Source: an uncultured Chitinophaga sp.
Lineage (GTDB): Bacteria; Bacteroidota; Bacteroidia; Chitinophagales; Chitinophagaceae
Length of the DNA: 64,000 nucleotides
Direction: 5' to 3'
Assembly (NCBI RefSeq): GCF_946479755.1
Contig: NZ_CAMLHC010000030.1
Location: 1-64,000 of the forward strand
Within the stretch, counting starts at the first letter, position 1; each line of letters opens with the position of its first letter. Shown here piece after piece: positions 45,957 to 55,400 of the stretch. The notes below the pieces were generated by a model, which was not told the DNA's origin, did not search any database, and worked only from the letters and a program-made list of their open reading frames with translations. The translations under genes were made by a program, and so were the position numbers.

Positions 45957-48836
45957 ATGGCAAAGAAAAAAGAGAATGTAACCGCCGCTCCCGCTCCGGA
46001 AATCATGGCAGATGACCAGATTGAAGTATTTGGCGCACGGGAGCATAACCTGAAAAACCTCGACCTGCAGTTGCCCAAAAATAAGCTGGTTGTCATCACC
46101 GGCATCAGCGGAAGTGGAAAATCCTCCCTGGCTTTTGATACAATATATGCTGAAGGACAACGCCGTTACATGGAAAGTTTTTCCGCTTATGCCCGCCAGT
46201 TTATCGGCGACATGGAAAGGCCCGATGTAGACAAAATCACCGGTCTTTCGCCCGTTATTTCCATAGAACAAAAAACCACCAACAAAAACCCGCGCTCCAC
46301 AGTAGGCACCATCACGGAAATCTATGACTTCCTCCGCCTGCTCTTCGCCCGCGCCGGTCAGGCATACTCCTACAATACCAACAAGCGCATGACGCGCTTT
46401 TCGGAAGAAGAAATACAGGAGCATATTTTCAAACACTATCCCAAAAAGAAACTCGTGATCCTCGCACCCATGGTGCGCGGCCGTAAAGGGCACTACCGCG
46501 AACTGTTTGAACAGGTACGCAAACAGGGCTATCTTAAAGTACGGGTAGACGGCGAAATCCTCGATCTGAAAGAAAGGATGCAGGTAGACCGCTACAAGAT
46601 CCACGATATTGAACTGGTGATAGACCGCGTACAGGTACAGGAAGATGCCCGCACCCGCATCAGCCAGAGCGTACAGAAAGCCCTCACCATGGGCAAAGGC
46701 CTCATGTTTGTCATGGACAATGACACCAACAAGGTGAGCCAGTACAGCAAACAATTGATGTGCGAAGAAACCGGCCTCTCCTACGAAGAACCATCGCCCA
46801 ACACGTTCTCCTTCAACTCACCCTATGGCGCCTGCCCGCGCTGTAAAGGCCTCGGCACCATCTACCAGATCGATATGGACGCCATCATCCCCGATGAAAG
46901 CGCCTCTATCGAAAACGGCGGCCTTAAACCACTGGGCGAAGCCAGGGACACCTTCACCTACAAACAGGTGCAGCAACTGGCTAAAAAATATAAATTCTCT
47001 CTCACCGGGCCTATTTCCGCTATCCCCGAAAAAGCCCGTAACGTACTCCTGTACGGCGACGAAAACGGGAAGCTGGAAGTAGACCTCTCTTTCGATGAGA
47101 GCTCCGATACCACCAAATATTCCACTGAATTTGAAGGCGTGGTCAACACCGTTCGCCGCTACTTCAATGACAGCAGCTCCGACCATGTGCGCGCCTGGGC
47201 CGAAAGCTTCATGGCACTCAGCACCTGCCCGGAATGCAACGGCGCCCGCCTGAAAAAAGAAAGCCTCTACTTTAAGGTAGATGAGAAAAATATCTCAGAG
47301 CTGGGCAACATGGACCTGGACCACCTGTTGAACTGGTTCAGCAACATTGAAGACCGCCTCGAGAAAAAACAAAACGCGATCGCCAAGGATATCCTCAAGG
47401 AAATACGCGAACGCCTCGGGTTCCTGCTCAACGTCGGCCTTAACTACCTGACGCTCAACAGGCCCACCCGCACGCTCAGCGGCGGTGAATCGCAGCGTAT
47501 CCGCCTTGCCACCCAGATAGGCTCCCAGCTGATGGGCATCACCTACATCCTCGATGAGCCCAGCATCGGCCTGCACCAGCGTGACAATATGCAGCTGATC
47601 GACGCCCTCCGCAATCTCCGCGAAATGGGCAACACCGTGATCGTAGTAGAACATGACAAAGACATCATGCTGCATGCCGATCACCTGGTAGACATCGGCC
47701 CCGGCGCCGGCAAACACGGCGGCCAGATCATCGCACAGGGCACGCCCAACCAGATACTTAAACTCAATACACCCACCGCCGGATACCTCAACGGTAAACG
47801 CGCCATGGAAATACCCGCCGAACGCCGCAAAGGCAACGGCAACAGCCTGGAACTGAAAGGCGCTACCGGCAACAACCTGAAGAACGTCAACCTGAAGCTG
47901 CCCCTCGGCACCTTTATCTGCGTCACCGGCGTTTCCGGCAGCGGCAAATCCACGCTGATCAACGAAACACTGTACCCGATACTCTCCAAACACGCCTATG
48001 ACTCCAAAGCGGTACCGATGCCGTATAAAAGCGTCAAAGGCCTGGAACATATCGATAAGGTGATCGAAATAGACCAGTCGCCCATTGGCCGTACCCCCCG
48101 CAGCAACCCTGCCACCTACTGCGGTTTCTTCACCGATATCCGTACGCTCTTCGCCTCCGTGCCGGAAGCCAAGATCCGCGGATATAACGCAGGCCGTTTC
48201 TCTTTCAACGTGAAAACAGGCCGCTGTGATGTTTGTGAAGGCGGCGGCATGCGCGTCATTGAAATGAACTTCCTGCCGGACGTATATGTGCACTGCGAAA
48301 AATGTAACGGCCGCCGTTATAACCGCGAAACACTGGAGATCCGCTACAAAGGCAAATCCATCTCCGACGTGCTGGACATGACGGTGGATGAAGCAGTGGA
48401 ATTCTTCCAGGCCGTGCCCTGGATACACCGCAAAATCAAGACCCTGCAGGACGTAGGACTGGGATACATCACCCTGGGCCAGTCTGCCGTGACCCTCTCC
48501 GGCGGAGAAGCGCAACGCGTGAAACTGGCTACAGAGCTGTCTAAGAAAGATACCGGCAAAACCATCTATATCCTCGATGAGCCTACCACAGGGCTGCACT
48601 TCCAGGATATCGTGCTGCTGCTTAAAGTGCTGAATAAACTGGTGGACCGCGGCAATACCGTACTGGTGATAGAACATAACCTCGACGTCATCAAAATGGC
48701 TGACTACATCGTGGACCTGGGCCCCGAAGGCGGCGCCGGCGGTGGCACCATCCTCTGTACCGGTACCCCCGAACAAGTCGTTACCTGTAAAGACAGCCAT
48801 ACCGCCCGATTCCTCAAAAAGGAGCTGGGAATTTAA
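45957..48836 (+). CDS. uvrA: Excinuclease ABC subunit A
   Basis: DNA-damage sensor of nucleotide excision repair (959 aa). It has two ABC ATPase modules: Walker [10 protein letters not shown] (about 45) with [12 protein letters not shown], and GVSGSGKST (about 665) with [12 protein letters not shown]. The second zinc module is intact (CDVCEGGG ... CEKCNGRR). The first keeps only its distal pair, CPRC, while the proximal pair reads CEET. UvrA insertion and DNA-binding domains lie between. Two envelope-protein genes follow at once, with 25 bp to the first. Confidence 0.97.
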   Translation: MAKKKENVTAAPAPEIMADDQIEVFGAREHNLKNLDLQLPKNKLVVITGISGSGKSSLAFDTIYAEGQRRYMESFSAYARQFIGDMERPDVDKITGLSPVISIEQKTTNKNPRSTVGTITEIYDFLRLLFARAGQAYSYNTNKRMTRFSEEEIQEHIFKHYPKKKLVILAPMVRGRKGHYRELFEQVRKQGYLKVRVDGEILDLKERMQVDRYKIHDIELVIDRVQVQEDARTRISQSVQKALTMGKGLMFVMDNDTNKVSQYSKQLMCEETGLSYEEPSPNTFSFNSPYGACPRCKGLGTIYQIDMDAIIPDESASIENGGLKPLGEARDTFTYKQVQQLAKKYKFSLTGPISAIPEKARNVLLYGDENGKLEVDLSFDESSDTTKYSTEFEGVVNTVRRYFNDSSSDHVRAWAESFMALSTCPECNGARLKKESLYFKVDEKNISELGNMDLDHLLNWFSNIEDRLEKKQNAIAKDILKEIRERLGFLLNVGLNYLTLNRPTRTLSGGESQRIRLATQIGSQLMGITYILDEPSIGLHQRDNMQLIDALRNLREMGNTVIVVEHDKDIMLHADHLVDIGPGAGKHGGQIIAQGTPNQILKLNTPTAGYLNGKRAMEIPAERRKGNGNSLELKGATGNNLKNVNLKLPLGTFICVTGVSGSGKSTLINETLYPILSKHAYDSKAVPMPYKSVKGLEHIDKVIEIDQSPIGRTPRSNPATYCGFFTDIRTLFASVPEAKIRGYNAGRFSFNVKTGRCDVCEGGGMRVIEMNFLPDVYVHCEKCNGRRYNRETLEIRYKGKSISDVLDMTVDEAVEFFQAVPWIHRKIKTLQDVGLGYITLGQSAVTLSGGEAQRVKLATELSKKDTGKTIYILDEPTTGLHFQDIVLLLKVLNKLVDRGNTVLVIEHNLDVIKMADYIVDLGPEGGAGGGTILCTGTPEQVVTCKDSHTARFLKKELGI

Positions 48837-48861
48837 TATCTTGCCAACCGTAAACCAAGGA

Positions 48862-49377
48862 ATGAGAACGTTATACCAGATATTACTTACCTGCGCCGTG
48901 CTTGCCGGCATGATCGCCTGTGAGAATGAAACCAAGGTGTGCGACCAGGCACTCCGGGCAGATTTCCGCGTGCGTTTTCAGCGTGATTCCGTTCGCCGGA
49001 TAAACGATACCACCTTCCTGCATAATGTACGCGATACCATTATGCCCAAAGTATCCGTTTATGCCATCAACAACGGCGTCAACATGGACTCTCTCTACAG
49101 AAAGCAGCCGCAGAAAGAGATCTTCCTGCCCTTCTCTCCGGTGGCTGACAGCTGTATTTTCGCACTGCGCGTGGATTCCACCCTTACGCCGGATACGCTC
49201 AGGTTTAAGTACTCCCGGACCAAAAAATTCATATCCGCCGGTTGTGGATTCGGTACCACCTTTACGCTGGATACCGTTATCGCTACCCGGCATACCATCG
49301 ATTCTGTAGTTATTAATTCAAAGGTAGTCACCAGCAGTAATGATACGCACCTTACTTTGTTTTTCTTTAATCAGTAG
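48862..49377 (+). CDS. DUF6452 lipoprotein
   Basis: A 171-aa putative lipoprotein with lipobox AGMIAC (Cys about 20) after a short signal peptide. The mature part begins ENETKVCDQALRADFRVRF and is beta-rich, matching the Bacteroidota family DUF6452. I start at the ATG at 48862, 25 bp after the uvrA stop; the upstream open frame lies inside uvrA. Its end overlaps the next gene by 38 bp, suggesting coupled translation. Function is unknown. Confidence 0.8.
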   Translation: MRTLYQILLTCAVLAGMIACENETKVCDQALRADFRVRFQRDSVRRINDTTFLHNVRDTIMPKVSVYAINNGVNMDSLYRKQPQKEIFLPFSPVADSCIFALRVDSTLTPDTLRFKYSRTKKFISAGCGFGTTFTLDTVIATRHTIDSVVINSKVVTSSNDTHLTLFFFNQ

Positions 49378-50155
49378 TATCCTGTTGAGCCTCGCCGCAC
49401 AGGCACAAACACCGGCCAAACCGGCAGCTGCTAAAACCGCTGCTGCCAAAACAGATACTACCCGTCAACCGGCGAAAGACACCACGGCCATCATCCCCGT
49501 GAAAGACAGCGTCGTACACATGCAGGGAGGCCTTCGCGTGGGGTTGGACCTGAGCCGCATCGTGACTTCCATCTATTACCCCTACCGGAAAGAAGCAACT
49601 GCCGTGGCAGATGTCCGCCTGAACAGCAACCTGTATGCTGCAGGGGAAATAGGATACACCCATAGCACCCATGGCGACAGCAACTACATCTACAAAGGCA
49701 GTGGTATGTTCATCTCCCTCGGGGTAGATTATAACTTCCTGAAAAGACTGTACCCCTCCGAGAAAAATATGTTCTTTGGCGGTATCCGGTATGGCTTCTC
49801 TCACCTCACCTACGAGGTGCCGACCTATAGAATAAATGACCGTTACTGGGGCAACAACCTCACCGGCTCCATTCCCAAAACCAATGTCAATGCCCACTGG
49901 GTGGAACTGGTACTGGGGCTTAAAGCAGAAGTGCTCAAAAATTTCTTCCTGAGCTGGAGCCTGCACCAACGTGTCATGATCAACAACGTCAAGTCCGATG
50001 AATTTACCCCGCTGGTAATCCCCGGCTTCGGCAGCGGCTCCAAAAAAGCAGTGTTCGACATGCGGTACACCGTATCCTACCTGTTCCCGCTTTACAAAAT
50101 AACGGAACATGTAAAACTGCCGTTGAACGACAAAGACAAAAAGAAGAAAAAATAA
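49340..50155 (+). CDS. DUF6048 outer-membrane-type protein
   Basis: A 271-aa exported protein with signal peptide (MIRTLLCFSLISSILLSLAAQAQ), an Ala/Lys/Thr-rich linker (about 24-55) and a beta-barrel-like domain of alternating strands (about 60-260) ending VKLPLNDKDKKKKK. It matches the family DUF6048, which in Bacteroidota is often the neighbour of DUF6452. It overlaps that gene by 38 bp and is followed immediately by the 39-bp inverted repeat. A small outer-membrane barrel is the best guess; function is unknown. Confidence 0.78.
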   Translation: MIRTLLCFSLISSILLSLAAQAQTPAKPAAAKTAAAKTDTTRQPAKDTTAIIPVKDSVVHMQGGLRVGLDLSRIVTSIYYPYRKEATAVADVRLNSNLYAAGEIGYTHSTHGDSNYIYKGSGMFISLGVDYNFLKRLYPSEKNMFFGGIRYGFSHLTYEVPTYRINDRYWGNNLTGSIPKTNVNAHWVELVLGLKAEVLKNFFLSWSLHQRVMINNVKSDEFTPLVIPGFGSGSKKAVFDMRYTVSYLFPLYKITEHVKLPLNDKDKKKKK

Positions 50156-50270
50156 TTACGAATTACGGATTACGAATTACGAATTGAGGGCTGCCTTTTG
50201 GAATGGTTATTAATGAACCGCTCTATAAGGAAGCCCTCAATTCGTAATTCGTAATCCGTAATTCGTAATT
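50154..50270. repeat. Perfect 39-bp inverted repeat of AATTACG units
   Basis: Arms at 50154-50192 and 50232-50270 are exact reverse complements, separated by a 39-nt spacer. The left arm is built of AATTACG/GATTACG heptads ending GAATTGAGGGCT. It fills the gap between the convergent DUF6048 and ElaA-like genes, overlapping the last codon on the left. It could act as a bidirectional terminator or be a copy of a dispersed intergenic repeat; shorter relatives occur at 19422 and 45919. Confidence 0.9.
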
Positions 50271-50273
50271 GAT

Positions 50274-50717
50274 TTAAGGTCTTACCATCTCGATATGCGG
50301 GATACCGTCTTCCATATACGTATCGCTGGTCTGCTCAAAACCCAGCGAAGTATAAAAGCGGTGCAGGTATTGCTGGGCGCCGATTTTAATAGGTCCTTTA
50401 CCATAAGCTTCTTCCACAGCAGCAATAGACTTCTCCATCAGCTGCCGGCCCGTGCCGGTGCCTCTGGCCAGCTGCGAAGTGATCACCCGTCCGATAGACG
50501 CCTCGGCATATTTAATACCCGGCCCGAACAAACGGGTATACGCTACCAGTCGCCCCTCCGCATTACGTCCCATGAGATGCAACGCTTTCTGGTCGGAGTA
50601 ATCCAGGTCCTGGTAAGCACACTGCTGCTCCACCACAAATATCTCATTGCGTAAATGCAGCACGTCATACAATTCCTGTACGGTCAGTTCTTCAAATGCT
50701 TTAATTGTCCAGTTCAT
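50274..50717 (-). CDS. GNAT acetyltransferase, ElaA-like
   Basis: Acetyl-CoA-dependent N-acyltransferase (147 aa) resembling E. coli ElaA. Conserved pieces include YDVLHLRNEIFVVEQQCAYQ near the N-terminus, the acetyl-CoA loop region GRVITSQLARGTGTGRQLM, IGAQQYLHRFYTSLGF and DGIPHIEM at the end. I start at the ATG at 50717 (MNWTIKAF), since the homologue begins there; earlier in-frame starts exist. Substrate unknown. Divergent from the ModF-like gene. Confidence 0.88.
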   Translation of the reverse strand: MNWTIKAFEELTVQELYDVLHLRNEIFVVEQQCAYQDLDYSDQKALHLMGRNAEGRLVAYTRLFGPGIKYAEASIGRVITSQLARGTGTGRQLMEKSIAAVEEAYGKGPIKIGAQQYLHRFYTSLGFEQTSDTYMEDGIPHIEMVRP

Positions 50718-50811
50718 CATTAGCCGGTTTATCATAAAAATACTGGAAGCTTTCAATATTCCTGTTAATTTTATAGACGATACAAAGCCTCTTTAGCCCA
50801 ATCAGGAAATC

Positions 50812-52302
50812 ATGGAAGAAACAAAGCACCCGTTCCTCTCCCTGGAACATATCACCGTAAGATATCTCGATAAAACACTTTTCGATTCCCTCAACTGGGA
50901 CATACAACAAAACGAGCAATGGGCCATCACAGGCCCCAGCGGTTCCGGCAAAACAGCACTGCTCAATACGGTCCTTGGTAAGTTTAATATTATTAACGGC
51001 GGCATCCGCTATCATTTTTACGATGACTGGAGAAAAGAAAACACCGTCACGGATCCTTACTTCAACTACCGCAACCTGATAGCGTTGGTAGGCCATCATC
51101 ATACTTTCCGTAATTTATCCAATACGACCACCGACTTTTACTATCAGCAGCGGTTCAATAGTATGGACGCCGACAATTCCCCTACCGTCAGCGAATACCT
51201 TGATATCACCACGGTCCCGGACCTGGTGAAGCCGCTGAAAATAGCGCCGCTGATGGAAAAACGGCTGATCAAACTGTCCAACGGGGAAACACGCCGCGTG
51301 ATGATCGCCCGGGCTCTGCTGCAAAAACCGCAGCTGCTCATGCTCGACAACCCTTACATCGGGCTGGACGTACAAACGCGGAAAGATTTCACCGAAATGA
51401 TCAATGAAATTATCCGCAACGGCTCCACCGTGCTGCTGGCCACTTCCCCACAGGAAATACCGGAACACATCACCCATGTGCTGACACTGGAAAACGGCGC
51501 CATCACGGGTAAATACACCCGCAGTGAATTTGTTCAGCTGCCGCTGCCAGCGGTGCCCGACCTGCCGCTGCCGGCCATGGAAACGCAGAAAATAGCCGAT
51601 ATCCTGCAGCGGCAAAAGCCGGCCACCTTCGAAACGATTGTAAAGATGGAAGACGTACGTGTGAAATACGGCGAAAACATTATCCTCGATCAAATCAACT
51701 GGACGGTAAAACCCAACGAGAAATGGGCACTGCTGGGGCATAACGGCGCCGGTAAATCCACCCTGCTGAGCCTCATCAATGGTGATAACCCACAGGCATA
51801 TGCCAACAAATTGTGGCTGTTCAACCGCCGCAGGGGCACCGGCGAAAGCATCTGGGACATCAAGAAAAAAACCGGTTTCGTATCGCCGGAGCTGCACCAG
51901 TACTTTACCTCCCGCGACAACTGTCTCCAGGTGGTCTGTTCCGGTTTCACCGACATCATCGGCAGCACTAAACCAGCCACCCAGGAACAAACCGATATTG
52001 CCAGGGCATGGATGGAAATACTGGAAATAGACGGGCATCAGAAAGCACCCTTCAAACAGGTGCCGGAAAGTGCCCAGCGCCTTTGCCTGCTCGCAAGGGC
52101 CCTCGTTAAAAACCCGCCGCTGCTGATTTTCGACGAACCTTGCCAGGGGCTGGACCAGCAACAGAAACAACATTTCAAAAAAGTCATCGAAATGCTCTGT
52201 GACCATATGCCGGTAACGCTGATCTATGTAACACATTACGAAGAAGAACTGCCCAATTGTGTAGATAAGTTCATGCGCCTCGCCAACGGCAGGATGATAT
52301 AA
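50812..52302 (+). CDS. ModF-like tandem ABC ATPase
   Basis: A 496-aa cytosolic protein with two ABC nucleotide-binding domains and no membrane span, aligned along its length with E. coli ModF (for example LFNRRRGTGESIWDIKKKTGF). First domain: Walker A GPSGSGKT, signature LSNGETRR, but Walker B reads LMLDNPYIGLD, with Asn at the catalytic Glu position. Second domain: Walker A GHNGAGKST and Walker B LLIFDEPCQGLD, but the signature is degenerate, VPESAQRL. No molybdate transport genes are adjacent. The role is unknown. Confidence 0.87.
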   Translation: MEETKHPFLSLEHITVRYLDKTLFDSLNWDIQQNEQWAITGPSGSGKTALLNTVLGKFNIINGGIRYHFYDDWRKENTVTDPYFNYRNLIALVGHHHTFRNLSNTTTDFYYQQRFNSMDADNSPTVSEYLDITTVPDLVKPLKIAPLMEKRLIKLSNGETRRVMIARALLQKPQLLMLDNPYIGLDVQTRKDFTEMINEIIRNGSTVLLATSPQEIPEHITHVLTLENGAITGKYTRSEFVQLPLPAVPDLPLPAMETQKIADILQRQKPATFETIVKMEDVRVKYGENIILDQINWTVKPNEKWALLGHNGAGKSTLLSLINGDNPQAYANKLWLFNRRRGTGESIWDIKKKTGFVSPELHQYFTSRDNCLQVVCSGFTDIIGSTKPATQEQTDIARAWMEILEIDGHQKAPFKQVPESAQRLCLLARALVKNPPLLIFDEPCQGLDQQQKQHFKKVIEMLCDHMPVTLIYVTHYEEELPNCVDKFMRLANGRMI

Positions 52303-52323
52303 TTCCTAAACGGAATTTAGTTG

Positions 52324-52366
52324 TTTGGTTATTTGAAAACCTTTACCGGTATTTCAAATAACCAAA
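52324..52366. terminator. Hairpin after the ModF-like gene
   Basis: Perfect 15-bp stem TTTGGTTATTTGAAA (52324-52338) / TTTCAAATAACCAAA (52352-52366), loop 13 nt. There is no long T-run, so termination is likely but not certain. Confidence 0.6.
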
Positions 52367-52437
52367 TATTCCAATGCATAAATGAAAAAATAGTTGGATC
52401 TTCGCCAGGAATCGTTAATCACCATAATCCTTTCCTG

Positions 52438-55400
52438 ATGCACCCAACAAAACGGCTATTTGCTGTAGTAGCATTATTTGTTTCCCTGGTGGCACTGTCG
52501 CTGATCAGCGGCTGCCGGACCACCAAAAAAGAGATGAACCCCGGATTCGCGAAGTATATTGACGCCTATACCGCCGGTATTATCTCCAGACAAAGTCCCA
52601 TCCGCGTTCAACTGGCCGGACAGGTAAACGTGACACATACCCAGAACGAACCACTTGACAAAGAGGTGTTCGACTTTTCCCCTTCCATCAAAGGGAAATC
52701 TTACTGGGTAGACGCCACCACCATCGAGTTCAGGCCCGACGAGAACCTGCAGCCCGGCAAAACCTACCAGGCTAATTTTAAACTGGGCAAGATCATGGAC
52801 GTGCCTTCAGACCTGAAATCCTTCGATTTCGAGTTTAAGGTGATCAAACCTTCCTTCTCGATCGATATGTCAGGACTGAAAGCCAGTACCAACACCACAC
52901 TGGATAAGATGACCTTCACCGGCGCTGTATATACCGCCGATGTGGAAACGCCGCAGGCCATCGAGAAACTGATCACTGCACAATATGGCGGCAAAACACT
53001 GCCTGTCACCTGGCAGCATAACGCCGGCGAACGTACGTCGAAATTCACTATCTCCAATATAGACCGTACCAATATCGCCCGGAACCTGGAACTGAGCTGG
53101 AACGGCTCCGCCCTCAAAGTGGACAACAGCGGTAAAAAAACAGTGGAAGTTCCCGCCGTAGGCGACTTTAAAGTACTGGACGTGAAAGCCATGTCAGACC
53201 CCGAACAACACCTGCTGGTGCAGTTCTCGGACCCTGTCAGCGTAGCGCAAAGCCTCGAAGGCCTCATCGGTATCAGCGGCCAGGGCGACCTCCGTTACAC
53301 CATCGACGGCAGTGAAGTAAAAGTATATGCGCCCGTTCGCCTCGAAGGTACCTACAACGCCGTGATCAATGAAGGCGTTATCAATATCACCGACAAACGC
53401 CTCGGCAAATCCTACAGTTCGAACGTGAATTTCGAGAACACCATGCCGGCCGTAACGATTCCCGGCAAAGGTGTGATCCTCCCCGAAAGCAATAAACTGG
53501 TGATGCCGTTCGAAGCCGTTAACCTTAACGCGGTAGACGTGACTATCATCAAAATATACGAGAACAATGTACCGCAATACCTGCAAACCAATAACCTCGA
53601 CGGTGATGCGGAACTACGTCGTGTAGGCAAACCCGTGGTAGAAAAAACCATCCGGCTGGATACCGACAAATCCGTTAACCTCCACAAGAAAAACCGCTTC
53701 TTCCTCGACCTTGATAAATTGCTCCGCACCGAACCCGGCGCTATTTACCGCATCACGATCGGCTTCCGTAAAGCCTATGCCCTCACAGCCTGCACAGAAG
53801 AAAAGAAGAAAGACAGCACCGCCACCGGTGACGATGGTGAAGAAGCCGGCGAAGAAGATGAGAGTGAATACTACGGATACAATGACAGCGGCAAATTCGA
53901 TGAGGACGACGACTTCTGGAACCGCTATGACAGCTATTATCCATATGGATACAACTGGAACCGCCGCAACGACGCCTGCTCCAATTCCTATTACAATAAA
54001 GACAAATGGGCATCCCGCAACGTGATCTGCTCCAACATCGGCCTTATTGCCAAAAGAGGCAATAACAACAGCATGCTGGTAGCGGTAACGGATATACGCG
54101 ATACCAAACCGCTCACCGGCGTTGAACTGGAACTTCTCGACTACCAGAACCAGGTGATCTTCAAAACCAAGAGCGACGGGGAAGGGCTGGCCACCTTCGA
54201 TCTGAAACGCAAGCCTTACCTGCTGATCGCGAAAAAAGACAACGAAAGAGGCTACCTTAAACTGGATGACGGCAGCTCACTGCCACTGAGCCGCTTTGAT
54301 GTACAGGGCGAGGAAGTGCAGAGCGGCATCAAAGGATTTCTCTATGGTGAAAGAGGTGTGTGGCGCCCCGGCGATTCCATTTACCTGACATTTATGCTGG
54401 AAGACAAAGACAAAAAGCTTCCGGCAGACCACCCTGTCACCCTGGAGCTGTACAACCCCAAAGGACAGCTGTACAAGCGCATCAACCAGCATGAAAACCT
54501 GAACGGCTTTTATAGCTTCGCCACCGCCACCCAACCGGAAGACCCTACCGGTAGCTGGGTAGCGAAAGTGAAAGTAGGCGGCGCCACCTTCCAGAAAAAT
54601 GTACGCATTGAAACGGTGAAGCCCAACAGGCTGAAAATAAAAATCGACTTTGGCAGCAATACCGCGCTGTCCAAAACCGGTACCACCGGCAACCTCTCAG
54701 CCATGTGGATGTTCGGCGCTACCGCCCAGCACCTGAAAGCCAAAGTGGACGTAACGCTGATACAGGCTTCCACCAGCTTCAAAAATTTCTCCGGCTTCAC
54801 CTTTGATGACCCGGTAACACATTTTGAAACAGAAAACAAAACCATCTTCGAAGGCCCGCTGAGCGAAACAGGCTCCGCACCCATCAAAACCGATATTCAA
54901 CTCGGTAAACTGGCACCCGGGCAGCTGAAGGCCAATTTCGAAGTAAAAGTATTTGAGCCCGGTGGCGATTTCAGTATCGACCACTTCTCCATGCCTTACA
55001 ATCCGTTTACCTCCTATGTGGGATTGCGGTTACCGGAGGGCGATCGTACCACCGGCATGCTGCTCACCGATAAATCACATACCGTTGAAATTGTGGATGT
55101 AGACGACAGAGGCAACCTCACCTCCGGCACCCGCGAAGTACAGGTAGAACTGTACAAAGTACGCTGGAGATGGTGGTGGGACCAGGGTGAATCCGAATAC
55201 TCCAACTTCACACAGGACAGCTACAACCAGCTCCTGAGCAAGGAAACCGTTACCCTGAACAACGGTAAAGGCCAATGGTCGCTGCGTATCAATCAGCCTG
55301 ACTGGGGCCGTTATCTTGTGCGTGTAAAAGACCTGCAGAGCGGTCATACTTCCGGCAAGTCCGTTTACATCGACTGGCCGGGATGGGCAGAGCGTATGCA

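Noticed and set aside
47295..48935. 546-codon reverse-strand open frame across the end of uvrA
   Set aside because: Antisense to conserved UvrA ABC motifs; composition (many Phe, His, Val, Asp repeats) is typical of a shadow frame.
50154..50270. CRISPR array
   Set aside because: The repeated heptads are contiguous inside inverted arms, with no regular spacers and no cas genes.
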